This document shows positions 35,054 to 42,880 of a DNA stretch of 64,000 bases, in pieces. Location of the stretch: NCBI GenBank assembly GCA_963717705.1, contig CAVQWT010000002.1:804277-868276 (forward strand), read 5' to 3'. The notes under the pieces are model-generated. The model saw nothing but the letters and a program-made list of their open reading frames with translations, ran no database searches and was not told where the DNA came from. Positions within the stretch are counted from its first letter, which is position 1. The number at the start of each line of letters is the position of its first letter. Position numbers and translations under genes: made by a program. Origin of the DNA: CAVQWT01 sp963717705. Its GTDB lineage: Bacteria; Pseudomonadota; Gammaproteobacteria; Burkholderiales; Casimicrobiaceae.

Positions 35054-35144
35054 GCCTGACGTTTGGCGAGAGCCTGGAACGGTACCAACCAGGGACGTTG
35101 TACTGGAGCGGGAAGGGAAGAGGAAGCGAGGACGACGGTCAGGC
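35054..35144 (-). repeat. attC site (GAC/GTC type)
   Basis: Left core GCCTGAC (35054-35060), right core GTCAGGC (35138-35144), 91 bp with partly complementary arms. Follows the 3' end of the gene at 35156-35491. Confidence 0.7.
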
Positions 35145-35155
35145 TTTGCGACCGG

Positions 35156-35491
35156 TCACGGGGTGACGTGGAGCCAGCGCAACAGGAGAAACAGCACGGC
35201 AAAGACGTAAAGAGCACCGAATATCCGCTGGTTGTTCCGGGCAAGCCACTCCGGCAGGTAGATGTCGAAATTTGCCCGCCGATCATCGGTGTAACGCGCG
35301 GCGATGACCGTCAGAGGGCACCGCATGCCGTTCAACGCGAGGACACCGATTTCACAGGCGACGATGGCCGCGAACAGTGCGGCGACACGGAAGTCGGACC
35401 TCGCCGTGAACAATGGGATGGCGACGATACAGGCGACGAAAAAGGCCCAAACGACGGTGTGGCCGAGCCTTATCGCAGTCAGGGTGTTCAC
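35156..35491 (-). CDS. Small membrane protein (cassette gene)
   Basis: 111 aa with three to four hydrophobic segments (near 10-30, 38-55, 85-107). The pattern GMRCPLTVIAARYTDDRRANFDIYLPEWLARNN recalls DUF2784-like small membrane proteins, but the match is uncertain. No clear attC separates it from the cupin gene 32 bp upstream. Confidence 0.65.
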   Translation of the reverse strand: MNTLTAIRLGHTVVWAFFVACIVAIPLFTARSDFRVAALFAAIVACEIGVLALNGMRCPLTVIAARYTDDRRANFDIYLPEWLARNNQRIFGALYVFAVLFLLLRWLHVTP

Positions 35492-35523
35492 GACGGCGCC
35501 AAGCGTGCCCGGGCAGGGCCTGC

Positions 35524-35910
35524 TCAGCCCTTCATCGCATGCAGCATGTGGTCCATGGCCAGGGCGTGCTCGCGCTGCGGGCTGAACAGAATGACCTCGG
35601 AGTCCTTGACCGCCCGCACGCTGTGGCCGGGCGGCCAGTAAAAGAGGTCGTTCTCCTTGCAGGTGTCGACCTTGCCGTCGGTGTAAGTCACCACGAGTTC
35701 CCCGGAGAGCATGTAGCCCCAGTGCGGCGCGTGGCAGGCGTCGTCCTCGAGGCCCTTCAGGAGCGGCGCGATGTCGGTACCGGCGCCCAGCGAGAAGTAC
35801 TCGCCCCCCATCTTGCCGAAGCCGGTCGCGTCACCGAAGTCGGTGGCGACACGCGCGACGGCGCCGGGGACGTCGATCTTGGCGGGAATCTGATCCTTGG
35901 ATATGCGCAT
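35524..35910 (-). CDS. Cupin-like protein (cassette gene)
   Basis: 128 aa. HWGYMLSGELVVTYTDG and ENDLFYWPPGHSVRA give a cupin-like barrel, although the usual HxH of motif 1 is reduced (APHWG). ATG 35910 follows AGAGGGGCCC. Function unknown. Confidence 0.75.
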   Translation of the reverse strand: MRISKDQIPAKIDVPGAVARVATDFGDATGFGKMGGEYFSLGAGTDIAPLLKGLEDDACHAPHWGYMLSGELVVTYTDGKVDTCKENDLFYWPPGHSVRAVKDSEVILFSPQREHALAMDHMLHAMKG

Positions 35911-36032
35911 GACGGGCCCCTCTTTCACTGGTTCGACGGGTTTCAATCCGCTCCGGCGCCTCAACGCCCCCAATGAGCGCCATGCAGCATCGAATGCCTG
36001 AATCAGGGTACCTCATGAACTCCGTTCGCGGG

Positions 36033-36132
36033 GCCTGACGAATGGGTAACCGGTGTGCCGGTCGGCGCTGACAGGAACGAAGGCCTCGGCGGCGCGTCCG
36101 AGTCGCCCGCCCGCTTCAGCGCCGGGTCAGGG
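36033..36132 (-). repeat. attC site (GAC/GTC type)
   Basis: Left core GCCTGAC (36033-36039), right core GTCAGGG (36126-36132), 100 bp. The TGA of the adjacent membrane protein gene lies in the right core. Confidence 0.7.
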
Positions 36133-36720
36133 CGGTGCCGGGGCTGGTTTGGAGACGATGGCATAGCCCATGGCCATCAGGCCGAAGTTCCGCATCGCGC
36201 TGCCGACCGTCTGGAGGATGTCGGGCGCAGACAGGACGGCGAGCACCAGGTTCACGACGATGCCCGCCAGAAACAGCAGCACCGAAGACCGCGGGAGCCA
36301 GCCGACGCGCAAAGCCGACCAGCCGAAGAGCAATCCGCCGCCCACCATCAGCCCCCCGCAGAAGGTGTAGACAGGGCCGAGGCGCGCCCACAATTCCTCG
36401 TAGTCCGGAACGCGCTCCGCCAGCGCGTAGAGCGTCGTGTACAGGAAGTACGCGAATGCCGCGCCATAAAGCAGCGCGCCGAGCAGGCCGGCAACTCCCG
36501 GCCTTGGCCGCTGGACGGCATGGATGCCCACCAGGAGCAACGGCATCGGAAGGAAAGCCACGAAGTTCAGCCAAAGCTGGGCATCGGTGAATCCCCGGTT
36601 GTGCCACTCCATGAGGTCGGTGACGGTATGAAGCGCGGGCGCCACCAATGCGGCAAGTCCGATGGCCAGATGGAGTTGACGGGAGGGCTTCACTGACGCG
36701 CGCCTGACGGTGGATGGCAT
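36127..36720 (-). CDS. Multi-TM membrane protein (cassette gene)
   Basis: 197 aa with six hydrophobic segments and conserved-looking TVTDLMEWHNRGFTDAQLWLNFVAF. No characterised family was recognised. The stop lies in the attC right core. ATG 36720. Confidence 0.7.
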   Translation of the reverse strand: MPSTVRRASVKPSRQLHLAIGLAALVAPALHTVTDLMEWHNRGFTDAQLWLNFVAFLPMPLLLVGIHAVQRPRPGVAGLLGALLYGAAFAYFLYTTLYALAERVPDYEELWARLGPVYTFCGGLMVGGGLLFGWSALRVGWLPRSSVLLFLAGIVVNLVLAVLSAPDILQTVGSAMRNFGLMAMGYAIVSKPAPAPP

Positions 36721-36888
36721 GAGCGCGCATGCCTAGCGCTCGAGCCGACCAGCGCCCGAGCGGAGCCGCGTTCAAAGTGATCCAGTGCCAGCAGGAGGCT
36801 CGTGCGGTGCCCGTTGGCGACCGGCATCGCCGGCGACTTTGGGCGCGGATCGGGCGGATCTTCGAGGTTCGCGCTCATTGGTGGCCAC
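36721..36888. other. Spacer with possible attC remnant
   Basis: GCCTAGCGCTCGAGCCGACCAGCG at 36731 resembles an attC left arm, but no right-hand core is recognisable before the DUF2277 gene. Nothing else is seen. Confidence 0.3.
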
Positions 36889-37167
36889 TCAGCCGGAGCG
36901 GGATCCGAACCTCGCTTGCGATCGCTCACCAGCTTTCGCGGCCTCCACTTCGCGATTGCGCGGGCGGGATGAGGTGACCAGGGAGGCGATCAGGGTTCTG
37001 GCCGAAGCGGCGATCTCTTCGACCGCGCGATCGAACGCAGCCTGATTGGCTTGAGACGGGGCATTGAAGCCGCTGAGCTTTCGAACAAACTGGAGCGAGG
37101 CGTCCCGGATCTCCAGTTCGGTCGCGGGCGGCTCGAAGTTGAACAGGGTCCTGATGTTGCGGCACAT
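36889..37167 (-). CDS. DUF2277 protein (cassette gene)
   Basis: 92 aa. MCRNIRTLFNFEPPATELEI, ASLQFVRKLSGFNAPSQAN and REVEAAKAGERSQARFG are the DUF2277 signature. Function unknown; the family is usually chromosomal, so its presence here suggests capture. ATG 37167 is preferred to ATG 37173 because the family starts MCRNI. Confidence 0.88.
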   Translation of the reverse strand: MCRNIRTLFNFEPPATELEIRDASLQFVRKLSGFNAPSQANQAAFDRAVEEIAASARTLIASLVTSSRPRNREVEAAKAGERSQARFGSRSG

Positions 37168-37191
37168 GAGCACCTCGCCGAGGGTTGCGGC

Positions 37192-37257
37192 GCCTGACGT
37201 TTGAATTCACCGGCCTGCGCGAAAAGCAGTGCAGGCCGGTGGAAGGATGGGTCACAC
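37192..37257 (-). repeat. attC site (degraded right core)
   Basis: Left core GCCTGAC (37192-37198) with arm GTTTGAATTCACCGGCCTGC and its complement GCAGGCCGGTGGA; right core degraded to GTCACAC (37251-37257). 66 bp. Confidence 0.6.
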
Positions 37258-37295
37258 GGGAATCCCGGCCGTGGCAGGTGCCCGGCATTTTCGCG

Positions 37296-37574
37296 TCAAT
37301 TCCACAGCGTCTGGGTCATGAGTGCATGCGAGATCATGGACCCGGCAAAGACTATCCAGGAGAGGACTACCAGGAAAGCGGCTGCACCAGGACGATCGCG
37401 GGAGGTCGCCAAGCGGTAGGACCAGACGAGCATCGCAATGACTGCTGCCGAGGCCAGCAGCGAAAGCCAATCGGGCGTGGCGGAACTCAGGCGCTTTCCG
37501 GTAATTGTGAGCCCCAGGACCGCGACGGCCAACGCGCCAGTGGGGGCCGCCAGCAACCAGTAGAGATAGATCAT
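37296..37574 (-). CDS. Small membrane protein (cassette gene)
   Basis: 92 aa with three hydrophobic segments (LYWLLAAPTGALAVAVLGLTI, SLLASAAVIAMLVWSY, AAAFLVVLSWIVFAGSMI). Unrecognised. ATG 37574 is chosen; upstream in-frame codons belong to the cassette leader. Confidence 0.65.
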   Translation of the reverse strand: MIYLYWLLAAPTGALAVAVLGLTITGKRLSSATPDWLSLLASAAVIAMLVWSYRLATSRDRPGAAAFLVVLSWIVFAGSMISHALMTQTLWN

Positions 37575-37727
37575 CTGCGATTCTCGATGAGTGCTTCGGA
37601 AGGGGATTCGGGAGGCGGCTTCCGATGAACGCCATGCCCACTCAGGCCGGGAAGGGTGCACTAACGTGCGCTCACCGATCGCGGTCGCGCCCGCGTTCGC
37701 GAGACCCGACGCACCCATTAGGCGCCG

Positions 37728-37761
37728 GCCCAACGCCGTCAGCTGCAACCTGCTGTCAGGC
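37728..37761 (-). repeat. Truncated attC-like site
   Basis: GCCCAAC (37728-37734) and GTCAGGC (37755-37761) are only 34 bp apart, so the hairpin is much shortened. It ends the VOC cassette at 37764-38150. Confidence 0.45.
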
Positions 37762-37763
37762 CG

Positions 37764-38150
37764 TTACTGCATTGAATGCAGCCCAATGAGATTGCCCTCG
37801 GTATCGGACACCAGGGCGATGAACCCGTACTCCCCGATCGACATCTTCTCCTTGAACACCGAGCCGCCGTTGGACGCGGCACGGGCTGCCTCGATCGCAC
37901 AGTCATCGCACGTGAAGTACACAAGGGTGCTGCCACCGGAAGGGCACCCGGCCATTCTCACAAGGGCTCCAGAGGCACCGATAGCCATCCATCGACATGG
38001 GGAATGCCCACATCTCCATGTCAGGGAAGCCTTTCGGGTCAGGATTCGCAGCGGCGTGAGCACCCCTTGAAAGACGGCTTCGTAGAAAGCTTTTGCGCGC
38101 GACATGTCCTGGACGTAGATCTCGAACCAGCCAACAGGATTGCTTTTCAT
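37764..38150 (-). CDS. VOC-family protein with compensating frameshifts (cassette gene)
   Basis: 128 aa. The ends are clear VOC sequence (NPVGWFEIYVQDMSRAKAFYEAVF and EKMSIGEYGFIALVSDTEGNLIGLHSM). Residues about 34-57 (bases 37980-38051) are nonsense in this frame, but the neighbouring frame reads PDPKGFPDMEMWAFPMSMDGY, as the family does. Two nearby indels therefore shifted and restored the frame. The ORF stays open, but the active fold is probably damaged. Confidence 0.7.
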   Translation of the reverse strand: MKSNPVGWFEIYVQDMSRAKAFYEAVFQGVLTPLRILTRKASLTWRCGHSPCRWMAIGASGALVRMAGCPSGGSTLVYFTCDDCAIEAARAASNGGSVFKEKMSIGEYGFIALVSDTEGNLIGLHSMQ

Positions 38151-38245
38151 GAATTCTCCTTTCAGATCGATCGCTTGAATGGCCAATCGTTCAGCATCGG
38201 TGGGCGGAAGCAGGCGGGCGAAGTGCGCTTGTCGGGACGCGCGAC

Positions 38246-38303
38246 TCCCGGCGTTTGAATTCAGCGGCCGCCAGGGGCAGCCCGCTGGAATGAATGGCTG
38301 GGC
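38246..38303 (-). repeat. Degenerate attC site
   Basis: TCCCGGC (38246-38252) with GTTTGAATTCAGCGGCCGCC and the opposite arm ending GCTGGGC (38297-38303). The arms match other attC sites but both cores are altered. Confidence 0.45.
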
Positions 38304-38337
38304 CCCGGCTTCGGGGCGCGGCCAGGGAGCGGGCGGC

Positions 38338-38700
38338 TCATGGCATTGCCGCCCCGACAGCCAGCCTCACCGGAATGCCCTCGGGCTGGAATCCTTCCAG
38401 GCAGAACACGTTGATTCCGAGGTTGTCCGGCGTGACGCGTTTTCTGTGAAAGGGGTAGATGCCGCAGACCTTGCAGAAGAAGTGCCTGGCCGTGTTCGTG
38501 TGGAACTGGTACTCGGTCAGGAACTCCTCGCCCTGGAGCAGCTTGAACTTGCTCTCGTGCACCTTGACCATCAGCGCGTTTTTCTTCCTGCAGATGGAGC
38601 AGTCGCACATGGTGAGTTCAGGGAAATCCGTCTCGATCTCGAAGCGAACCGAGCCGCAATGACAGCTCCCGCGGTACGTTTGAAGCTGCCGGGTACCCAT
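38338..38700 (-). CDS. GFA-family zinc protein (cassette gene)
   Basis: 120 aa. GSCHCGSVRFE, MCDCSICRKKNALM and FFCKVCGIYPFHRKR carry the GFA zinc cysteines. ATG 38700 is chosen over an ATG 7 codons upstream in the preceding attC. One of five GFA proteins in the window. Confidence 0.85.
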   Translation of the reverse strand: MGTRQLQTYRGSCHCGSVRFEIETDFPELTMCDCSICRKKNALMVKVHESKFKLLQGEEFLTEYQFHTNTARHFFCKVCGIYPFHRKRVTPDNLGINVFCLEGFQPEGIPVRLAVGAAMP

Positions 38701-38719
38701 GCTGAGTGGTTCCTGTGAC

Positions 38720-38845
38720 ACCTAACGTTTGAGCCAAGCCGACCACGGGGGCATGGCCGCCCAGCCGCCCGATGCGAGATGATAAACCGCACCGGGCGGC
38801 AGGCCTGCATCGCCGGATCGGGCCTGCTCGAGCGAAGGGTCAGGC
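38720..38845 (-). repeat. attC site
   Basis: Left core ACCTAAC (38720-38726), right core GTCAGGC (38839-38845), 126 bp. The stop of the AHSA1-like gene is in the right core. Confidence 0.65.
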
Positions 38846-39163
38846 GGCACTCTTCCCCCGGAGAACTTCGGCGGCGAGGTGCTCGACCTCGAAGAGCTGG
38901 TCCCGCACGATGCGCGTGAAGCGGCTCTCGTTCGGGTAATTCCTGCCGTCAGGACCGTGCATCGTCAGAAGCCAAGTTCCGCCCTCGACGAACTCGTACT
39001 GGTGAATCGTGTTCGTGAAGCCTGCGGGCCCCCACCATCGCGCAACGCGTTCGGGATCGCTCATCGCGGCGAAGACCTGGGACGGGCTTGCGGCAACGCG
39101 CTTGCGCCTTACGTCCGAGCGGCTCTCAACTGGTTCCATGGCATCCCGAGTGAGCAACGGCAT
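38840..39163 (-). CDS. SRPBCC/AHSA1-like protein, C-terminally shortened (cassette gene)
   Basis: 107 aa. RRKRVAASPSQVFAAMSDPERVARWWGPAGFTNTIHQYEFVEGG is a typical AHSA1 N-terminal half, but the family usually runs about 140-150 residues. Here sequence similarity stops at FEVEHLAAEV and the gene ends within attC, so the last strands and C-terminal helix appear missing. ATG 39163 or ATG 39139 may be used. Confidence 0.7.
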   Translation of the reverse strand: MPLLTRDAMEPVESRSDVRRKRVAASPSQVFAAMSDPERVARWWGPAGFTNTIHQYEFVEGGTWLLTMHGPDGRNYPNESRFTRIVRDQLFEVEHLAAEVLRGKSAA

Positions 39164-39174
39164 CCGCTTGTGCC

Positions 39175-39264
39175 GCCTGACGTGTTAGCCAGCCGGCGAG
39201 GCGCCTCGACACCGACCAAGACAAATCCGCATACCAGCCCGTCCGGGTGAGCGCAGGGCTAGAC
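39175..39264 (-). repeat. attC site (GAC type)
   Basis: Left core GCCTGAC (39175-39181), right core GCTAGAC (39258-39264), 90 bp with arms CCAGCCGGCG / CGTCCGGGTGAGCG. The GNAT gene ends within the right core. Confidence 0.6.
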
Positions 39265-39792
39265 GCCCGAACGCCAACTTCGAACGTCGCAGCACAAGAT
39301 CCAGTCATGTTGGGGATCACTGCCAAGTTGAAAGACATGATCCCCGACCTCCTTGAAGCCCAGCTTCCGGTAGAAGGCCAGTGCGCGGGGATTGTTCTCC
39401 CAGACGCCAAGCCACACTTGATCAGCGTTGCCCAGCCCCGCGGCAGAGAAGGCCTGGGACATGAGCGCTTGAGCAACACCTCTGCCGTGCCACTGCTGGT
39501 CTACATATATGCGCTGGATCTCGGCTGGCCTCGATGCCAGTACGCAGGGCGGCGCGCTTCCCCATCGCAGTTGCACGTAACCAACGAGTTCGGCGCCGTC
39601 GTCGCATACGAAAGTCTCGATCTCCGGATTGGCGATTTCGGATGCTTGGATGATCTCGCCGTAGGTGCTCGCACAGTGAGCATCCATGTTCTCGCGCGAA
39701 TTGGTGGAGCCGAAGGCTGCGCGAAAAGTGCGCTCGGCAAGGGCCGCCAACGGTGCGGCGTCTTTCGGTTCGGCTCGTCGAGTGGCAGGCAT
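39259..39792 (-). CDS. GNAT-family N-acetyltransferase (cassette gene)
   Basis: 177 aa. IQRIYVDQQWHGRGVAQALMSQAF is motif A and VWENNPRALAFYRKLGFKEVGDHVF motif B, as in small-molecule or protein acetyltransferases. ATG 39792, 24 bp from the cassette boundary. Complete. Confidence 0.88.
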   Translation of the reverse strand: MPATRRAEPKDAAPLAALAERTFRAAFGSTNSRENMDAHCASTYGEIIQASEIANPEIETFVCDDGAELVGYVQLRWGSAPPCVLASRPAEIQRIYVDQQWHGRGVAQALMSQAFSAAGLGNADQVWLGVWENNPRALAFYRKLGFKEVGDHVFQLGSDPQHDWILCCDVRSWRSGV

Positions 39793-39810
39793 GGTTCGCG
39801 GCTGATGGGC

Positions 39811-39871
39811 GCGTGACGTGGCAGTTGCGGCGGGCCGCGCGCGGGACGTCCGGTTCAACATCCCGTCAGGC
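39811..39871 (-). repeat. attC site (GAC/GTC type)
   Basis: Left core GCGTGAC (39811-39817), right core GTCAGGC (39865-39871), 61 bp, with arm sequence CGTCCGGTTCAA. Both cores are non-canonical. Confidence 0.5.
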
Positions 39872-39880
39872 GGCGGGCAC

Positions 39881-40120
39881 TCATGCAGGCGGCGTGGAAA
39901 GCATCCGGCGTAATGCGCGCACGATAGCCACCGCGAACCATATCACCAGGAGCCACAAAAGGGCATTGGCGATGGCAGCGAACGCAATCCCGGTTGCGGA
40001 GTGCGGCGCGGAGCGAAACGGTCCGCCCAGGACAAGCCACCAGACAGCAACTCCGGGTTGCACAAAGTCGGACAGCGGATCACGCGCCACGGATGGCATG
40101 ACGTCGGAAGAGGCGAGCAA
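39881..40120 (-). CDS. Small membrane protein (cassette gene)
   Basis: 79 aa with one or two hydrophobic segments (GVAVWWLVLGG and GIAFAAIANALLWLLVIWFAVAIV). Unrecognised. ATG 40120. Confidence 0.5.
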   Translation of the reverse strand: MLASSDVMPSVARDPLSDFVQPGVAVWWLVLGGPFRSAPHSATGIAFAAIANALLWLLVIWFAVAIVRALRRMLSTPPA

Positions 40121-40150
40121 CTCAAGACTGCTGCTCCGGAGCCGGTTGTG

Positions 40151-40222
40151 GCCTGACGTTTGAGTTCACCTGCCCGCGACAGGAGCAGCCTGGCGCACGT
40201 CAGGCGGAGCGGAAGGTCAGGC
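40151..40222 (-). repeat. attC site (GAC/GTC type)
   Basis: Left core GCCTGAC (40151-40157), right core GTCAGGC (40216-40222), 72 bp. The GNAT stop TGA is inside the right core. Confidence 0.7.
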
Positions 40223-40765
40223 CCCACTGCGGTTGCCCGGCGGGTGCCAATGGTAGCGACTGACCAGCTGCTCGTGGCCCTGGAACATCATGACTGCCTC
40301 GTGTACGCGGACGAAGGTCGCGCGGTCAAGCAGACGGCGCGAGATGACGTTCGCGGACTCCGTGAGAGCCAAGACCCGCGACACGCCGAACGCGTCAGCG
40401 ACCCAGTTGCACGCGTGGACAAGGGCCTCGGTGCCATAGCCGCGGCCACGGGATGACTCGGCGATGGCATAGGAGACTTCGACTTCGTCGTCGAAAGGGC
40501 TGAAGCCGACATGCCCAAGCAACTTGGCCTCGTCCTTGTGTTCGACTGCCAGGACGTACGGGCCGCGCTGCGGGTGGCCGGGCGCCGAGTAGCAGGAGAT
40601 GAGGAACCCTAGCCTGGACGAGGCGTCTTCGAGGGTCGGATAGACGTGCGACGGGAGCCAGTGTCGTGTGGACGATTCTGCGTTCAGTGCCATGATTGGC
40701 GCCGCATCTTCCGGTACGAAGTAGCGCAGGCGAAGCGAGCGGGTTTCGAGGGGAAGACCTTGCAT
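40217..40765 (-). CDS. GNAT-family acetyltransferase, RimJ/RimL-like (cassette gene)
   Basis: 182 aa. RSLRLRYFVPEDAAPIMALNAESS, then VEVSYAIAESSRGRGYGTEALVHACNWV and VLALTESANVISRRLLDRATF are typical of RimJ/RimL GNATs. ATG 40765, 24 bp from the boundary. Complete. Confidence 0.88.
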   Translation of the reverse strand: MQGLPLETRSLRLRYFVPEDAAPIMALNAESSTRHWLPSHVYPTLEDASSRLGFLISCYSAPGHPQRGPYVLAVEHKDEAKLLGHVGFSPFDDEVEVSYAIAESSRGRGYGTEALVHACNWVADAFGVSRVLALTESANVISRRLLDRATFVRVHEAVMMFQGHEQLVSRYHWHPPGNRSGA

Positions 40766-40788
40766 AGCGGTGGCGGCAGCTTTGTGGG

Positions 40789-40821
40789 GCCCGACGTCCC
40801 GGCTTGAGCGAGGGGTTAGGC
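40789..40821 (-). repeat. Truncated attC site
   Basis: GCCCGAC (40789-40795) and GTTAGGC (40815-40821) with GGCTTGAGCGAGG between them. Only 33 bp: the left half of the hairpin is missing. Confidence 0.55.
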
Positions 40822-40831
40822 CTCACGGTAC

Positions 40832-41257
40832 TCAATAGCGAAGGACGTGCTTCGAGGCCCGTGGCTCAGGTTCGTATGAGCTTGGCCAATAGTCGGTGAC
40901 TTTCGCAATCAGCCCAGCCTGCATTTCGAAGAACGTAATCCCCGTCATCGGCGGTTCATCGCTCTGAAACTCAATGAGAGTCATGGCGCTCACATCATCA
41001 GCAAGGCACTTTTGAACAATGGCCTTCCAGTTTCCTGGCCATGTCGAGAAAAAGTCTCTGTAGCCCTCGCTGCCGATGATTCGTTCCCTGGTCTGTGGCG
41101 CTTCATAGACCATGTCGGCAGCCAGCAGCGACTCGAATCGAGACCAGTCTCGAGAGTTTGCGAGGTTCCAGTGATCCATGGCTAACAGTTGATTGCGCAT
41201 TCTGAGGTCATTGTTGCGTTTCTCGTCAGAACCCATGGCTTTGGGGAGCATCGTCAT
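40832..41257 (-). CDS. NTF2-like protein, second gene of a two-gene cassette
   Basis: 141 aa (134 from the alternative ATG 41236). NDLRMRNQLLAMDHWNLANSRDWSRFESLLAADMVYEAPQTRERI and GYRDFFSTWPG match SnoaL-like proteins. It overlaps the 3' end of the GFA gene by about 30 bp with no attC between them. Confidence 0.75.
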   Translation of the reverse strand: MTMLPKAMGSDEKRNNDLRMRNQLLAMDHWNLANSRDWSRFESLLAADMVYEAPQTRERIIGSEGYRDFFSTWPGNWKAIVQKCLADDVSAMTLIEFQSDEPPMTGITFFEMQAGLIAKVTDYWPSSYEPEPRASKHVLRY

Positions 41258-41618
41258 TGATCTCGTAGTAGCTCCCTTTGTCTCCGACGAAAGTGTGCTT
41301 GGACACTTTCAGGTTTAACGGCGTGTCGATGCACCCCATTGCCACGGCTGTCCACTTGTATCCCTCGATGGTCGGGTTCCAGAACAGCGTAGAGCCGCAG
41401 ATCGCGCAGGAGCCGCGCTGAACCTTGTCAGACGACTGGTACCACTTGACCAACTCTGCGCCATGGATCTTGAGGGAGGTCCGGCGCACGTTGATGCCCG
41501 TCCAGTAATTTCCGGTGTGCTTCCTGCACTGCGAACAGTGACAGGCTTCTGGCGCATGCTCAAGTGGCTCTCGGATTTCGAGCTTCACTGCACCGCAGAG
41601 GCAGCTTCCATGTATCAC
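41226..41618 (-). CDS. GFA-family zinc protein, first gene of a two-gene cassette
   Basis: 130 aa. GSCLCGAVKLEI, ACHCSQCRKHTGNYW and SCAICGSTLFW. It is a close relative of the protein at 28537-28917 outside the attC array, sharing AVAMG and the ending KGSYYEI/KGDYYDI. Base composition is lower in GC than the left part of the window. ATG 41618. Confidence 0.88.
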   Translation of the reverse strand: MIHGSCLCGAVKLEIREPLEHAPEACHCSQCRKHTGNYWTGINVRRTSLKIHGAELVKWYQSSDKVQRGSCAICGSTLFWNPTIEGYKWTAVAMGCIDTPLNLKVSKHTFVGDKGSYYEINDDAPQSHGF

Positions 41619-41673
41619 CGCTGGGCCCCTTTCAGTTGCTGGTAGTCGCGCACCACCGTGCTCGCACCGTGCG

Positions 41674-41725
41674 GCCTAACGTCCAGCTTGAGGGGTCGAC
41701 GGTCCCCTCGAAGCGCGGGTTGGGC
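41674..41725 (-). repeat. attC site, short
   Basis: Left core GCCTAAC (41674-41680), right core GTTGGGC (41719-41725), 52 bp, with arms CTTGAGGGGTCGACGGTCCCCTCGAAG forming a strong hairpin. Confidence 0.75.
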
Positions 41726-41799
41726 GTCATAACAGGCAGTTGCGTCGCTGCCCGTCGAACACGGGGTTGTCCGTCATCGCCGGACATCCTGCCGTGCGG

Positions 41800-42231
41800 C
41801 TACGGCGCCGCTGTTACCGTAACCATGAGGTCTCGCATTCGTCCCTCGCCTTCGAAGGAAGCCTCGCCAGCTTTGCGCTTGAGCGCCCACCGGGTTGGTT
41901 CCCCGGGACAGTCACCATTCATTCGTTGCGTGTTGACGTTGGCCTTAAGGACGGCCTCGAACTTCAATTCGTTGCCATCCCATGAAGCCTTGAGTGGCTC
42001 ATCTTTGGCGCCACAGCTGCGGCCTCGCCAAGTTAAGCGCCCAGGTACCATTCCGGGCGCCCCGTCACCGTCGAAGACAATCGTAAACGTGTCAATCAGG
42101 ACGCCCGACGGTCCCATGAACATCCATCGGCCGGACAACGACTTCGGCAACGAGGTGCCTCCGGTTTGGGCCAACGCGCCCGTCACGATCAACATCAGCA
42201 GTGCTGCGAGGCCATTGATTGCGCTAATCAT
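41800..42231 (-). CDS. Exported protein, unknown (cassette gene)
   Basis: 143 aa. Signal peptide (SAINGLAALLMLIVTGALAQ), then a compact beta-rich domain (SGRWMFMGPSGVLIDTFTIVFDGDG, GRLTWRGRSCG, ELKFEAVLKANV). ATG 42231 is preferred to an in-frame TTG upstream because GAAGGGAG lies 6 bp before it. About 70 bp between attC and stop hold nothing. Confidence 0.7.
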   Translation of the reverse strand: MISAINGLAALLMLIVTGALAQTGGTSLPKSLSGRWMFMGPSGVLIDTFTIVFDGDGAPGMVPGRLTWRGRSCGAKDEPLKASWDGNELKFEAVLKANVNTQRMNGDCPGEPTRWALKRKAGEASFEGEGRMRDLMVTVTAAP

Positions 42232-42321
42232 CGGGATCTCCCTTCGATTCAAGTCAACCCGGGCAACTCCTTGAGGCCACTTAGACTTGGCTGGTCGGGG
42301 ACCGCGTCTCGCCCAGGTGCC

Positions 42322-42386
42322 GCCTAACGTGTCGCTAACCGGCGCGCGTCGCCGTTGCGCGCGTCCGGCTCAGCGGATTGTTGGGC
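42322..42386 (-). repeat. attC site of the three-gene cassette
   Basis: Left core GCCTAAC (42322-42328), right core GTTGGGC (42380-42386), 65 bp, with arms GCTAACCGGCGCGC / GCGCGTCCGGCTCAGC. The MerR gene reads into it and stops at 42335. Confidence 0.8.
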
Positions 42387-42796
42387 CGAGGTCGTCCAGG
42401 TTTCTCCCTTCGTGCCCCGGAAGCGGCGGCACTCATCAGGCGGCGGAAAGTAGGGCATTCCATATGACTCGGCGCGGGGCACGCCGCGGCGTGGCGTAGG
42501 CCATCACGCATGGCGCTGAGTTTGCGGATGGTACGGTCCAGCTCATCGGCTTTGCCCGCGAGCAGCTGCCGGTCGATTCTTGGACGGCCGTCGGACCCGA
42601 AGATGCGCGCGATCTCGTCCAGCGAGAATCCGGCGGCGCGCCCCAGCGCGATCAGCGCCAGCCGCTCCACCACGTGCGGCTCGAACGTGCGGCGCAGACC
42701 ACGTCTTCCGACCGACGTGATCAGCCCCTTCTCCTCGTAGTAGCGCAGCGTCGACGCCGGCACGCCGGAGGCGCGCGCCACCTCGTTGATGTCCAT
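42335..42796 (-). CDS. MerR-family transcriptional regulator (cassette gene)
   Basis: 153 aa. N-terminal winged HTH MDINEVARASGVPASTLRYYEEKGLI, coiled-coil region and ACPAPSHMECPTFRRLM with a Cys-x-x-Cys-like pair, so metal or thiol sensing is possible. The last about 25 residues (SGARREKPGRPRPNNPL onward) are translated attC, not regulator. It is divergent from DUF2938/DUF2798 genes with 84 bp between starts and probably controls them. The TTGACTTCAAGTTGACTTGAAG sequence at 42811-42832 contains a near-perfect inverted repeat that could be its operator. Confidence 0.85.
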   Translation of the reverse strand: MDINEVARASGVPASTLRYYEEKGLITSVGRRGLRRTFEPHVVERLALIALGRAAGFSLDEIARIFGSDGRPRIDRQLLAGKADELDRTIRKLSAMRDGLRHAAACPAPSHMECPTFRRLMSAAASGARREKPGRPRPNNPLSRTRATATRAG

Positions 42797-42810
42797 GGCC
42801 TGGGACCCCT

Positions 42811-42832
42811 TGACTTCAAGTTGACTTGAAGT
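42811..42832. promoter_or_regulatory. Likely MerR operator/promoter
   Basis: ACTTCAAGTTGACTTGAAGT contains the dyad ACTTCAAG-TTGA-CTTGAAGT between the divergent MerR and DUF2938 genes. MerR proteins bind long-spacer promoters at such dyads; binding here is inferred from position and symmetry. Confidence 0.6.
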
Positions 42833-42880
42833 GGCACTGTGCCGTCTCCGCCTCCTGAAGGCAAGCGAAGGGAGACTCAC

